Notes: generated by a model from the sequence alone, not told the origin. 64,000 nt of DNA from Paraburkholderia sp. BL9I2N2 (GCF_004339745.1 NZ_SMGP01000001.1:3596001-3660000), one strand, 5' to 3'. Shown: positions 8,842 through 18,311, counted from the stretch's first letter. A program made the numbers and translations.

Positions 8842-9492
8842 ATGACCGTTGGCATCGACGCCAGGCAACCGCTGTGGTTCTACGACTTTGTCTCGCCGTT
8901 TACCTACCTGTTGCTGGAGCAACACGACAAATGGCCGGGCTTCGACTTCGTGTTCACGCCGGTCGTACTGAATGATCTGTATCGTCACTGGGGACAGCGG
9001 CCGGCTTACGGCGTGCCCTCGAAACGCACCTTCCTGTACCGGCACGCGCTGTTTCGCGCGGAGCAACTCGGCATTCCGTACAAGATGCCGCCGGCGCATC
9101 CGTTCGATTCCATGAAGCCGTTGCTGCTCGCCACCGCGGCGAATGGCGACATCAACTTCGTGCGCGAGATTTTCCGATTCATCTGGCGTGAAGGCCGCGA
9201 TCCGTCCACTGACGAAGCCTTTGCCGAGTTGTGCGACCGCGTCGGTATGCCCGACGGTCCGGAGATCATCAGAAGCGCAGCCGTGCTGGCGCAATTGCAG
9301 CGCAACACGGCGGATGCGATCGGCCTCGGCGTGTACGGCGTGCCGACCTTCTTTCTGAACGATCAATTGTTCTGGGGGGAGGACGCGTTGCCCATGGTGC
9401 TGTATTGCGCGCGCACGCCGAACTGGCTCGAATCGAGAGAAGTCAAACGGATCAGTTCGCTGCCGTCGGGGCTTGCGGACATTCAACCGTAG
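8842..9492 (+). CDS. DsbA-fold 2-hydroxychromene-2-carboxylate isomerase family protein
   Basis: Cytoplasmic protein of 216 residues with the thioredoxin-like/kappa-GST fold. The N-terminal FYDFVSPFTYLLLEQ corresponds to the DFxSPxSY motif that carries the catalytic serine, and GVYGVPTFFLNDQLFWGED matches the conserved cis-proline region GVPTF. Family members isomerise 2-hydroxychromene-2-carboxylate with glutathione in naphthalene breakdown, but no naphthalene genes are nearby, so the true substrate is unknown. GGGAGACATT precedes the ATG at 8842. Confidence 0.82.
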   Translation: MTVGIDARQPLWFYDFVSPFTYLLLEQHDKWPGFDFVFTPVVLNDLYRHWGQRPAYGVPSKRTFLYRHALFRAEQLGIPYKMPPAHPFDSMKPLLLATAANGDINFVREIFRFIWREGRDPSTDEAFAELCDRVGMPDGPEIIRSAAVLAQLQRNTADAIGLGVYGVPTFFLNDQLFWGEDALPMVLYCARTPNWLESREVKRISSLPSGLADIQP

Positions 9493-9631
9493 GCGATACG
9501 TAAGCGTAAAGCGGGCCTAAGGTTATGACCTTCGCGCCGTGCGCGTTGGCGTTGCGCTCTCACGAGACTCTCGCGGGCGGCTCCGTACGACGCCTTATCG
9601 AATGATCCGTTTGCCCCGCCTCGCTTAAATC

Positions 9632-10612
9632 ATGGACGACACCGCCGCCTCCCTCGATATCTGGCTCGTGCGCGTGCTGCGCACGCTGCTGGTCGAGCGC
9701 AGCGTCACGCAGACCGCGTTGCGTCTGAATCAGACCCAGCCTGCCATCAGCACCGCGCTGCGCAAACTGCGCGAGACGCTGAACGACCCGATCCTCGTGC
9801 GCGGCAAGTCGGGCATGGTGCCGACCGAATACGGCGAATCGTTGCTGGCTTCCGCGCAGCGCGTGCTGCGCGAAGTCGATTTCGTCGCGACACCGCATGG
9901 CGACTTCGATCCCGGCCGCTCGCGCCGTACGTTTCGCGTGGCCGCGCCGGATTATCTGAACGACTTCTTCATGCCGACAGTGATCGCGCAGTTTCGCGAG
10001 GCGGCGCCGCACGCGCGGCTTGAGATCGATTCGTTGAGCCCGATGCTCGATCATTCGGCCGCGCTCGATGCCGGCGAACTCGATCTGGTGATCGGCAACT
10101 GGCCGAAGCCCGAGCCGCGCTTCGAGCGCAGCGATCTGTTCTCCGACACGGTCGTGTGCATGATGCGCGCCGATCATCCGCTGACGCGCATGCCGTTGAC
10201 GCGCGAGGCGTATCTCGCCGCGCCGCATCTGGCGCCGACGGCCTATAGCGGCGCGAGCAGCGGCGCCATCGACATTGGTTTCGCGCGGGCGCGCGCCGAG
10301 CGCCGTATCGTCGCCACGCTGCCCTACTTCGGACTGGTCCCGCAAACGCTGCTGCAATCCGATCTGATCTTCACGACCACGCGCCGCTTTGCGATGCACT
10401 ACGCGGACATGCTGCCGCTCGCGGTGGTCGATGTGCCGATTCCGTTTCCGCGCATCAAGTGCTATCAGTTGTGGCATCCGCAGCCGGACCGGCCGAGCGA
10501 TGTCGGCTGGCTGCGTACGCTGATGTCCGAGGTGTCGGATACGCTGGTCGCGCAGAAGGTGCGGCGCGCGAAACGGGCGCCCAAAAAGGAAACGTCAGCC
10601 GCGATGGGCTGA
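9632..10612 (+). CDS. LysR family transcriptional regulator
   Basis: Regulator of 326 residues with a LysR helix-turn-helix (about 8-66; LLVERSVTQTALRLNQTQPA then ISTALRKLRETL) and a LysR effector domain (about 95-300). The spacing and ILVRGKSGMVPTEYGESLL recall the NodD/LinR-like subgroup. It ends 63 bp before the convergent xdhC gene. It may regulate xanthine or purine breakdown, but being convergent rather than divergent makes that only a guess. Confidence 0.87.
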   Translation: MDDTAASLDIWLVRVLRTLLVERSVTQTALRLNQTQPAISTALRKLRETLNDPILVRGKSGMVPTEYGESLLASAQRVLREVDFVATPHGDFDPGRSRRTFRVAAPDYLNDFFMPTVIAQFREAAPHARLEIDSLSPMLDHSAALDAGELDLVIGNWPKPEPRFERSDLFSDTVVCMMRADHPLTRMPLTREAYLAAPHLAPTAYSGASSGAIDIGFARARAERRIVATLPYFGLVPQTLLQSDLIFTTTRRFAMHYADMLPLAVVDVPIPFPRIKCYQLWHPQPDRPSDVGWLRTLMSEVSDTLVAQKVRRAKRAPKKETSAAMG

Positions 10613-10617
10613 CGTTT
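10590..10617 (-). terminator. Hairpin between convergent LysR and xdhC, probable terminator
   Basis: An 11-bp perfect stem (AAACGTCAGCC / GGCTGACGTTT) with a 6-base loop overlaps the LysR stop codon. On the minus strand it is followed by CCTTTTTGG, so it more likely ends the xdh transcript; on the plus strand the T-run is weak. Confidence 0.6.
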
Positions 10618-10675
10618 GGGTTTGCAGTGCGATCGGCGGCGGTTGAACGCCTTCGTCTTGATCGACTTCTAGCTA

Positions 10676-11242
10676 TCAGACACTCGCGCAGAGCTGCTGC
10701 GTTGCGAGCTGCGCCACGACCGGCCGCGTACGAATCTGCAGCAACTCCGCGCACACCGCCACGGCGATCGCCGAAGGCGCCTTATCGACGATACCGGCCA
10801 CGCCGATCGGACACGTCATCTCCACCAGCCGGTCCAGATCCACGCCACGATCGAGCAAGCGACGCTCGAATTTCACGCGCTTCGTCTTTGAACCGATCAT
10901 GCCGAAGTAGGTGAAATCGCGCCGCCGCATGATGCGTGCGGCGAGCGAGAAATCGAGCGCGTGATTGTGCGTCATCACGAGAAAGTACGCGCCGGGCGGC
11001 GCCGTATCGACGATCGCGTCCGGCGTGTCGGTCGCTTCGATCTGCACGTTGGCGGGCGTTTCGTCGGGGAACAGTTCGTCGCGCTCGTCGACCCACTGGA
11101 CGACGCACGGCAAGCTGCCGAGCAGCTTGATGAGCGCGTGTCCGACGTGCCCCGCGCCGAACAGCACGATATGCATCGGCGCCGGACGCGGCGTCTGCAC
11201 GGCGCTGCGTCGGCCGATCTGAACGGATGAAAAATCGTTCAT
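10676..11242 (-). CDS. xdhC: Xanthine dehydrogenase accessory protein XdhC, single-domain form
   Basis: XdhC inserts the sulfurated molybdenum cofactor into xanthine dehydrogenase. The 188-residue product shows the C-terminal Rossmann-type domain: MHIVLFGAGHVGHALIKLLG near residue 23, then YFLVMTHNHALDFSLAARIM and YFGMIGSKTKRVKFERRLL. The N-terminal XdhC/CoxI domain usual in longer family members is absent. There is no room for it, because xdhB ends only 52 bp upstream and the frame above the ATG at 11242 gives basic shadow sequence. It is the third gene of xdhABC. A start three codons earlier (11251) is equally possible. Confidence 0.82.
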   Translation of the reverse strand: MNDFSSVQIGRRSAVQTPRPAPMHIVLFGAGHVGHALIKLLGSLPCVVQWVDERDELFPDETPANVQIEATDTPDAIVDTAPPGAYFLVMTHNHALDFSLAARIMRRRDFTYFGMIGSKTKRVKFERRLLDRGVDLDRLVEMTCPIGVAGIVDKAPSAIAVAVCAELLQIRTRPVVAQLATQQLCASV

Positions 11243-11294
11243 GGCGATCATTCCAGTGAGTGTGTTGTTCACGCGCTTCTTTCCCGGCTCATTG

Positions 11295-13667
11295 CTACGC
11301 TGGTTGCCGCGGCGTTGCGGTTGCGGCCCGCACCGCGCCGACCGCCTTGAGGATTTCCTCGCTGGTCGCGGGCGCATTCAGCGGCGGATTGACCTTGTGG
11401 TCGCCCACGGCCGACACTGCATCGCGCACGGCGAAGAACACCGAGAACGGCAGCAGCAGCGGTGGCTCGCCGGTCGCCTTCGAGCGATGGATGCTGTCTT
11501 CCGCGTTGCGGTTTTTGAAGAGACGCACGCGGAAGTCGGGCGGCGTATCGTTGACGGTCGGAATCTTGTAGGTGGACGGCGCATGCGTCATCAACTTGCC
11601 GCCGGCGTTCCACCACAGTTCTTCGGTCGTGAGCCAGCCCATGCCCTGAATGAACGCGCCTTCCACCTGGCCGACATCGAGCGCCGGATTCAACGAAGCG
11701 CCCACGTCGTGCAACGCGTCCGCGCGCAGCACGCGCATTTCGCCGGTCAGCGTGTCGATCACCACTTCCGATACGGCCGCGCCGTACGAGTAGTAGTAGA
11801 ACGGCCGGCCTTGCAGCTTCGATTGATCCCAGTAAAGCTTCGGCGTCGCGTAGAAACCGTCCGACCAGAGCTGAATACGCGCGACGTAAGCCTTCGCGAT
11901 CACTTCTTCGAACGGCACAATCGCGTCGCCCACCACCACGCGGTCATGCACGAAGCGCACTTCCGACGCGCTCACCTGCCCCGCGCCGAAACGCTCGGCG
12001 GCAAACGCCGACAGACGTTCGCGCAACTGACGCGCGGCGTCCTGCGCAGCCTTGCCGTTCAGATCGGAACCCGTCGAGGCCGCCGTCGCCGACGTATTGG
12101 CGATCTTGCTGGTGTCGGTGGCCGTGACGCGAATGCGGTTGAAACCAATGCCCAGTTCATGCGCGACGACCTGCGCGACCTTCGTGTTCAAGCCCTGGCC
12201 CATTTCGGTGCCACCGTGGTTCACCAGCACCGAACCGTCGGTGTAGATGTGAACCAGCGCGCCGGCCTGGTTGAAGTGAGTCACGTTGAACGCGATGCCG
12301 AACTTGACCGGCGTGAGCGCCATGCCCTTCTTCAGTATTTCGTTATTCGCGTTGAACTCGTTGATCGCCGCGCGACGCGCGCGGTATTCGCTGGTCGCTT
12401 CGAGTTCGTCGATCAACTCGTGAATCACGTTGTCTTCGACGATCTGACCGTACGGCGTCTGGTTACGCTCCGTCTTGCCATACAGATTGCGGCGGCGCAC
12501 GTCGAGCGAATCTTCACCGACCGAGCGCGCGACGTTGTCCATGATGTATTCGATCGCGAACGCGCCTTGCGGACCGCCGAAACCGCGGAACGCCGTATTC
12601 GACTGCGTGTTGGTCTTGCCGCAGAAGCCGTCGATCGTGACGTCGGAGAGCCAGTACGCGTTGTCGAAGTGGCACAGCGCGCGCGTCATCACCGGACCGG
12701 ACAGGTCGGCGGAGAAGCCGCAACGCGAGGTCATGTCGACCGTCACGCCGTCGATCACGCCCTTGTCGTCGTAGCCGACTTCATACGTATAGTGGAAGTC
12801 GTGGCGCTTGCCAGTGACCATCATGTCGTCGTCGCGGTCCGGACGCAGTTTCACCGGGCACAGCAGCTTCCATGCGGCGAGCGCCGCGCAGCACGCGAAC
12901 AGACCCGATTGCGATTCCTTGCCGCCGAAACCGCCACCCATGCGGCGGCATTCGATCAACACGTTGTGCGACGCCACGCCCAATGCATGCGCGACCATGT
13001 GCTGCATTTCGGTCGGATGCTGCGTCGAACAGTAGACGTGCATGCCGTCGTCGTCCTTCGGCACCGCATACGAAATCTGACCTTCCAGATAGAACTGTTC
13101 CTGACCGCCGAGCAACATTTCGCCGGCTTCGCGACGCGCGGCGCGGGCGATCTTGGTGTCCGCCTCGCCGCGCGCGAGTTTCATCGGCGGCAGCACGTGC
13201 TGGTTCGCGGCGCGCGCCTGCTGCGCGGTCAGAATCGCCGGCAGTTCCTCGTAGACGACTTCGGCGCGGCGCGCGGCGAGACGCGCGGTTTCATGCGACG
13301 TCGCGACCACGATGAAGATCGGCTGGCCGATGTATTGCACGAGACCGTCGGCGAGAATCGGATCGTCGCCGTGGATGATCGGGCCGACGTCGTTGACGCC
13401 CGGAATATCGTCGGCGGTGAAGATCGCGACCACGCCCGGCGTGGCGCGCACCTTGTCGAGCGACATCGAGACGATCTTCGCATGCGCTTTCGAGGACAGG
13501 CCGAGCGCGGCGTGCAGCGTGCCGGCGAGCGTCGGGATGTCGTCGGTGTACGTGGCGCGGCCGCTCACGTGCAGATGCGCGGACTCGTGCGGACGCGAGA
13601 TGTGCACCTGGGTGAAGTCGTCGAGATCCTGAAGGTCTTTCAGGAACGGTTCGGCTTGCTGATTCAT
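11295..13667 (-). CDS. xdhB: Xanthine dehydrogenase, molybdenum-binding subunit
   Basis: Large catalytic subunit of 790 residues that oxidises hypoxanthine and xanthine to urate. It contains ECRRMGGGFGGKES, where the molybdopterin-contacting glycine loop lies, NTAFRGFGGPQGAFAIEYIM with the conserved arginine, and the C-terminal HEALR-type counterpart KATGEPPLLLPFSVFFA, which carries the active-site glutamate in GEPP. The ATG at 13667 has GGAG upstream and matches the family start. It lies 32 bp after xdhA and 52 bp before xdhC, forming one transcription unit. Confidence 0.95.
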   Translation of the reverse strand: MNQQAEPFLKDLQDLDDFTQVHISRPHESAHLHVSGRATYTDDIPTLAGTLHAALGLSSKAHAKIVSMSLDKVRATPGVVAIFTADDIPGVNDVGPIIHGDDPILADGLVQYIGQPIFIVVATSHETARLAARRAEVVYEELPAILTAQQARAANQHVLPPMKLARGEADTKIARAARREAGEMLLGGQEQFYLEGQISYAVPKDDDGMHVYCSTQHPTEMQHMVAHALGVASHNVLIECRRMGGGFGGKESQSGLFACCAALAAWKLLCPVKLRPDRDDDMMVTGKRHDFHYTYEVGYDDKGVIDGVTVDMTSRCGFSADLSGPVMTRALCHFDNAYWLSDVTIDGFCGKTNTQSNTAFRGFGGPQGAFAIEYIMDNVARSVGEDSLDVRRRNLYGKTERNQTPYGQIVEDNVIHELIDELEATSEYRARRAAINEFNANNEILKKGMALTPVKFGIAFNVTHFNQAGALVHIYTDGSVLVNHGGTEMGQGLNTKVAQVVAHELGIGFNRIRVTATDTSKIANTSATAASTGSDLNGKAAQDAARQLRERLSAFAAERFGAGQVSASEVRFVHDRVVVGDAIVPFEEVIAKAYVARIQLWSDGFYATPKLYWDQSKLQGRPFYYYSYGAAVSEVVIDTLTGEMRVLRADALHDVGASLNPALDVGQVEGAFIQGMGWLTTEELWWNAGGKLMTHAPSTYKIPTVNDTPPDFRVRLFKNRNAEDSIHRSKATGEPPLLLPFSVFFAVRDAVSAVGDHKVNPPLNAPATSEEILKAVGAVRAATATPRQPA

Positions 13668-13699
13668 TGTTGTGTTCTCCGTATCCTTTGGGCTTCTGC

Positions 13700-15223
13700 T
13701 TAGACGGCGGCCGGCGCGCAGGCCGCGGCGACCGCGCGCACATCCAGCGCGCTCTTGGGCAGCGGATTGTTCGGACGCGTTTCGAGCCAGAAGCGGTACA
13801 GCGTGTTCTTCGCCGATTCGAGGCGGTAGTTGCTGGTGGCGCGCATGTCCGACAGCGGCGCGTAGTCGTTGCCGAGCGCGAGCATCGCGGCCTGCGCGGT
13901 GGCTTCGTGCCATTCGGCGTCGCGCAACACGGCTTCCGCATGCGTCGCGCGCTTGGACGTGGCAGCCATGCCGCCGAACGCAATGCGCGGCTCGCGGATC
14001 AGGTTGCCGTCGGCGATGAAGGCGAACGCGGCGCACACCGCCGAGATGTCCGAATCGAAGCGCTTCGAGAGTTTGTAAGTGCGGAACTGCAGGTTCTGAC
14101 GCACGCCGGTGCGCGTCGGCACTTTCAGTCCGACGACGAACTCGTGCTCCGCCATGTCCTTCTTCTGATACGCGAGGTACAAGTCTTCGAGCGGCATTTC
14201 GCGCTCGATCTCGCCGCCGCGCACGATCACGCGCGCGCCGAGGGCGATCAGGCCCGGCATCGAATCGCCGATCGGCGAACCGTTGGCGATATTGCCGCCG
14301 AGCGTGCCGGCGTTACGAATCGGCAGCGACGCGAAACGCTGCCACATCTCGTTCAGTTCGGGGTATTGCTTCGCGATTTCCGCGTAAGCCTTTTCGACGC
14401 TCACGCCCGCGCCGATCTCGATCCATTCGTCGTTGGTCTCGAGCTTCTGCAATTCGGCGATCTGCCCGACATACACGATGTTGCCGAGGTCGCGCATCAT
14501 CTTGGTGACCCACAAGCCGATGTCCGTGCTGCCGGCGAGGATACGCGTGGCCGGTTCGGCTTCCTTGATCTTTGCGAGCGCTTCGACCGTGCGCGGCGCA
14601 GCGAACTGCTGGCCGGCGTGCTGGTAGTGGAAAGTGTCCTTGCGTTCGAGCGTGGCGAGCGTTTTCGACAATGCTTCGATGTTGACCGGCGCTTTCGGCG
14701 CGGGCGCTTCGAACATGCGCACTGCCGCGTCGATGATCGGACGATAGCCCGTGCAGCGGCACAGATTGCCGGTCAGCGCGTTGCTGATCGCGTCACGCGA
14801 CGGCACGCTCTTGTTCGCGCAGCTATGTTCGTGGCCGTGCTTTTCGTACAGCGACCACATCGACATGACGAAGCCCGGCGTGCAGAAACCGCACTGCGAG
14901 CCGTGGCACTCCACCATCGCTTCCTGCACGGGATGCAGCGAGCCGTCCGGTTGGCGCAGGTCTTCGACGGTGTAGAGCGCTTTGCCGTCGAGCGTCGGCA
15001 CGAACTGGATGCAGGCGTTGACCGCCTTGAAGTCGACGCCGCCCGCCTCGTTGCGCTCGCCGATCACGACCGTGCACGCGCCGCAATCGCCTTCGGCGCA
15101 GCCTTCCTTGGTGCCCGTGCAATGCGCGTCTTCGCGCAGATATTGCAGGACGGTGCGGGTGACGGGCGCGTCCTTGATCTCGCGGATCGCGTTGCGGTGG
15201 TAGAAGCGAATCGGCTCAGTCAT
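13700..15223 (-). CDS. xdhA: Xanthine dehydrogenase, iron-sulfur/FAD subunit
   Basis: Small subunit of 507 residues that passes electrons from the molybdenum centre to NAD. The N-terminal ferredoxin-type domain has the first [2Fe-2S] motif (CAEGDCGACTVV) and the second domain has CGFCTPGF and GNLCRCTGYRP. An FAD-binding domain follows (about 195-370; ILAGSTDIGLWVTK and GGNIANGSPIGDSMPGL), then a CO-dehydrogenase flavoprotein C-terminal domain. First gene of xdhABC; its promoter must lie in the 389-bp region above 15223. Confidence 0.95.
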   Translation of the reverse strand: MTEPIRFYHRNAIREIKDAPVTRTVLQYLREDAHCTGTKEGCAEGDCGACTVVIGERNEAGGVDFKAVNACIQFVPTLDGKALYTVEDLRQPDGSLHPVQEAMVECHGSQCGFCTPGFVMSMWSLYEKHGHEHSCANKSVPSRDAISNALTGNLCRCTGYRPIIDAAVRMFEAPAPKAPVNIEALSKTLATLERKDTFHYQHAGQQFAAPRTVEALAKIKEAEPATRILAGSTDIGLWVTKMMRDLGNIVYVGQIAELQKLETNDEWIEIGAGVSVEKAYAEIAKQYPELNEMWQRFASLPIRNAGTLGGNIANGSPIGDSMPGLIALGARVIVRGGEIEREMPLEDLYLAYQKKDMAEHEFVVGLKVPTRTGVRQNLQFRTYKLSKRFDSDISAVCAAFAFIADGNLIREPRIAFGGMAATSKRATHAEAVLRDAEWHEATAQAAMLALGNDYAPLSDMRATSNYRLESAKNTLYRFWLETRPNNPLPKSALDVRAVAAACAPAAV

Positions 15224-15612
15224 GTCTCGTTACTCTCGAATGTTCTGTGTCCGTGGGGACGTGCAGCAGTGATGGTTCGAAAACTATCACCGTCAATAAA
15301 TACAACCCATAGCTCGGGTCGCATGCGGGACATATCCGCGAAAAGATATCGAGATGGGTTTGGGGGACGGTTGGCTTATGGTGGTTGTGTTATTTGACCG
15401 CATTTTTTCTGTTTTTGTTGATTATTTGCCAATTTGAGGAGGACAGTTTTGATGTACCCACCGAAAAAGTGACCTCTGACGAGGCTAAAACGGACCACTA
15501 TATGGTCCCGGCACCGGGTTTTTGTTAGACGAATTATTAAGCAAGTCCTGCAAGAGAATCGGTTCCATGGGAAAATCACGCCTTCCCGCCGATTTCAAGT
15601 CTCGTTTTCCCC
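15224..15612. other. 389-bp divergent intergenic region between xdhA and an MFS gene
   Basis: The region holds an AT-rich stretch (about 15385-15450) likely to contain promoters for xdhABC and the divergent MFS gene. It also has the inverted repeat listed at 15492-15508 and, just after it, a short CCCGG/CCGGG hairpin followed by TTTTTG. No gene was seen. Confidence 0.5.
15492..15508 (+). promoter_or_regulatory. Inverted repeat upstream of the MFS gene, possible operator
   Basis: GGACCA and TGGTCC face each other across five bases (CTATA), about 105 bp before the MFS start. The symmetry suits a dimeric repressor. The regulator is unknown. Confidence 0.4.
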
Positions 15613-16824
15613 ATGTCCACCGACTCAGCGACACCTCGCAGCGAATTTGCGACGACCATGCAGATCATTCCGGTCGTCTTTTTCACGTTTCTTTGCTATC
15701 TGACGATCGGAATTCCGCTGGCGGTACTGCCGGGCTACGTCCACGACGATCTGGGTTACAGCGCCGTGCTGGCGGGTGCGGCGATCAGCGTGCAATACCT
15801 GGCGACGTTGGCGTCGCGGCCGCTGGCCGGACGTTCTGCGGACACGTTGGGGCCGAAGCGGACCGTGTCGATCGGTTTGCTGGGTTGTGGCGCAAGCGGG
15901 GTTCTGTTGTTGCTGGCTGTGCTGTGCGGACGCTGGCCGGTGCTGAGCCTCGGCCTCCTGGTCTGCAGCCGTCTCGTGCTGGGGTTCGGTGAGAGCCTGT
16001 GCGGCACGGGGGCGATTCTGTGGGGTATCGGCCGGGTGGGCACGAGCAACAATGCGCGAGTGATTTCTTGGAATGGCATCGCCACTTACGGCGCGCTGGC
16101 AGTCGGCGCGCCGCTGGGCGTGGCGATCGAGCATACGGTCGGGTTTGCCGCGTTGGGAATTCTGGTCATTTTGCTGGCTGCGCTTGGTTTTTATCTGGCT
16201 CGTCCGATGGCGCCGGTGCCGATCGTGCACGGCGAGCGCATGTCGTATCGCAGCGTGTTCACGCGGGTGCTGCCGCATGGGATCGGGTTGGCGCTTGGCT
16301 CGGCCGGGTTTGGGTCGATTGCTACTTTCATCACGCTGTTTTATGCGGCTAAGCATTGGCCCAATGCGGCGTTGTCGTTGACGGTGTTCGGGACGCTGTT
16401 CATCGGGGCCCGGTTGTTGTTTGCCAATACGATCAAGACCTACGGTGGATTTCGGGTCGCGATTGCTTCGTTTTCGTTTGAATGTGCCGGGTTGTTGATG
16501 TTGTGGTTGGCGCCTGAACCGCATATTGCGCTGGCTGGTGCAGCTTTAACCGGATTTGGGTTTGCTTTGGTGTTTCCGGCTCTCGGGGTCGAGGCTGTTG
16601 GGCTCGTGCCGCCGGCCAGTCGGGGGGCAGCTTTGTCGGCTTATTCCGTGTTTCTGGATCTTTCTCTCGGGATTACCGGGCCGTTGGCTGGGTATATTGC
16701 CGGCGAGTTTGGGTATGGGTCGGTGTTTCTTTTTGCGGCTGTTGCCGCTGCCGCAGGTGTGGGGCTTTCTACTTTGCTCTATTTGCGCAATGCCAAGGTG
16801 AATAATTTGCCTGCGGCGCTTTGA
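15613..16824 (+). CDS. MFS transporter (YfcJ/YhhS-like)
   Basis: Inner-membrane major facilitator of 403 residues with about twelve hydrophobic segments. Between helices 2 and 3 is ASRPLAGRSADTLGPKRTV, the MFS motif A region, and helix 5 includes the glycine- and proline-rich GALAVGAPLGVAIE typical of exporters. Resemblance to the YfcJ/YhhS group suggests drug or sugar efflux, but the substrate is unknown. The 3' half uses many G- and T-ending codons (TTG, TTT, GGG, GGT), unlike the C-ending bias of its own 5' half and of most neighbours. Confidence 0.85.
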   Translation: MSTDSATPRSEFATTMQIIPVVFFTFLCYLTIGIPLAVLPGYVHDDLGYSAVLAGAAISVQYLATLASRPLAGRSADTLGPKRTVSIGLLGCGASGVLLLLAVLCGRWPVLSLGLLVCSRLVLGFGESLCGTGAILWGIGRVGTSNNARVISWNGIATYGALAVGAPLGVAIEHTVGFAALGILVILLAALGFYLARPMAPVPIVHGERMSYRSVFTRVLPHGIGLALGSAGFGSIATFITLFYAAKHWPNAALSLTVFGTLFIGARLLFANTIKTYGGFRVAIASFSFECAGLLMLWLAPEPHIALAGAALTGFGFALVFPALGVEAVGLVPPASRGAALSAYSVFLDLSLGITGPLAGYIAGEFGYGSVFLFAAVAAAAGVGLSTLLYLRNAKVNNLPAAL

Positions 16825-16884
16825 GTCTGGATGCGTTGTGGTACGGGAGTTTTGGCCTTTCCTTGGGTTCACGGTGGTCTATTA

Positions 16885-16908
16885 GCGTTGCCCCCTGCGG
16901 GGCAATGC
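16885..16908. terminator. Hairpin between convergent genes
   Basis: A 10-bp stem (GCGTTGCCCC / GGGGCAATGC, one G-T pair) with a 4-base loop lies between the convergent MFS and aminotransferase genes. There is no long T-run. Similar GC hairpins recur at gene ends in Burkholderia, so it may act in termination or transcript stability. Confidence 0.4.
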
Positions 16909-17087
16909 TCTCAACTTAAGCCCCATCCCATCAAGCGAGTTTGTGCGCAAGATGGAAATGGGGCTTCGCATTTTTCTCGGTGGCGGATCACTGCAAGCAC
17001 CCGATTGAGGTTGTCCAGATAGCGCCGGATACGCAGAAGGCACGCGCCGAGGATGGGCTTGAGCGCGCCGAGCAGGCAAAGAAGAAC

Positions 17088-18311
17088 CTACCTCCCCCCC
17101 GACAACCCCCTCTCCAAAGCCGCGACCCCCGCCGGCAAATCAACCTTAACCCCCAGATCCACCATAGTCCTCCCAAGCGCGTGCACAGTGCGAAAGAGGT
17201 TATGTTCCCGACACTGCTCTCCCATCTGTCCCACGCGAACGATAGGCAATCCAAAAGACCCCGAAATCTCCACCTGATGCATCCGCGAAATATGCGAGCA
17301 CACATCTGCCGGACTGAACCCTTCGGGCACCTCGATGCCAACAACAGAATTCAACCGACAAGCGTCAGGCGTATACAACCGCAGCCCCATCGCCGCGACC
17401 CCATCCTGCAGCGCCAACGAACACTTCAAATGCCGCGCAAACCGTTTCTCCAGCGTCTCGGCACAAACAAGCCGCAAAGCTTCGTGTAAAGCCAAAACGC
17501 CAGAAACCGGCGCCGTATAGTGATACCCCGCGTTGTGCCAAAAATTCTCCGCAAGCGTCGCATCCAGGCACCAATGCGCATTCGGCGCCGTGCGCCCTTT
17601 CACGCGCTCCCACGCCGCATCCGAAAACGCGATCAACGAAACACCGGGAATCGACGACAACCCCTTCTGCCCACCCGTAATAACGGCATCGATCCCCCAG
17701 GCATCCATCTCCAAAGGCATCGTACTCAAGGTACAAACCGCATCGACGATCACCAACGCGCCCGCGGCTTTCGCCAACGCGGCAATCTCCTTCAGGTGAT
17801 AATTCCACACCGTATTCGACGTCTCGCCCTGCACCACCGTCACGATCTCCGGACGCTCGCGTCGAATCGCCTCGGCAATCTCTTCGAGACTCGCCACCGA
17901 GCGGTCGGCAACATCGAGCGTGCTCACCCGCGCGCCGACGCGCCGGCCCATCTCCGCCATCCGTTCGCTGAAGAAACCGTTCCTGATGGACAGCACACGC
18001 GTGCCTTCCCACGCGAGGTTCGAGATCGCCATCTCCATCGCGGCCGATCCAGGCCCGGCCACGCCCAGCACCCATTTCGAATTCGTCTGGAACACATAGC
18101 GCGCCATCGACTTCACTTGCCCAATCACCTTCACCATCGTGCCACCCAGATGATTGATCACGATCGCGTTGGCCTTGGCCACCGCCGCGGGAATCGGCAC
18201 GGGGCCGGCGCCCATCATCAGGAGCGGCTCTTCGGGAAGAATGGCGTCGAGCGACTCGACAACCGGACAGGGCACTGCGGAAGATGCGGATGTGAATGAT
18301 GAAGTCGGCAT
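17088..18311 (-). CDS. Class V aminotransferase (alanine-glyoxylate / pyridoxamine-pyruvate type)
   Basis: PLP enzyme of 407 residues with the alanine-glyoxylate aminotransferase fold. The PLP lysine is in GGQKGLSSIPG (about K216), preceded by the cofactor-binding aspartate in VIVDAVCTLS. GPGSAAMEMAISNL holds the phosphate-binding turn. Such enzymes move the amino group from alanine or serine to glyoxylate or pyridoxal, giving pyruvate from alanine. It is the last gene of a minus-strand series with aspartate 4-decarboxylase and two AspT antiporters, which suggests it uses alanine. The ATG at 18311 is favoured; an upstream ATG would add 28 residues. Confidence 0.82.
   Translation of the reverse strand: MPTSSFTSASSAVPCPVVESLDAILPEEPLLMMGAGPVPIPAAVAKANAIVINHLGGTMVKVIGQVKSMARYVFQTNSKWVLGVAGPGSAAMEMAISNLAWEGTRVLSIRNGFFSERMAEMGRRVGARVSTLDVADRSVASLEEIAEAIRRERPEIVTVVQGETSNTVWNYHLKEIAALAKAAGALVIVDAVCTLSTMPLEMDAWGIDAVITGGQKGLSSIPGVSLIAFSDAAWERVKGRTAPNAHWCLDATLAENFWHNAGYHYTAPVSGVLALHEALRLVCAETLEKRFARHLKCSLALQDGVAAMGLRLYTPDACRLNSVVGIEVPEGFSPADVCSHISRMHQVEISGSFGLPIVRVGQMGEQCREHNLFRTVHALGRTMVDLGVKVDLPAGVAALERGLSGGR

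Noticed and set aside
7252..9486. 744-residue minus-strand open frame
   Set aside because: Opposite the TAXI and isomerase genes, arginine/histidine-rich, without any domain.
11241..13703. 820-residue plus-strand open frame opposite xdhB
   Set aside because: Rich in His/Arg/Val-Asp repeats, no family signal; it is a shadow of the well-supported xdhB on the other strand.
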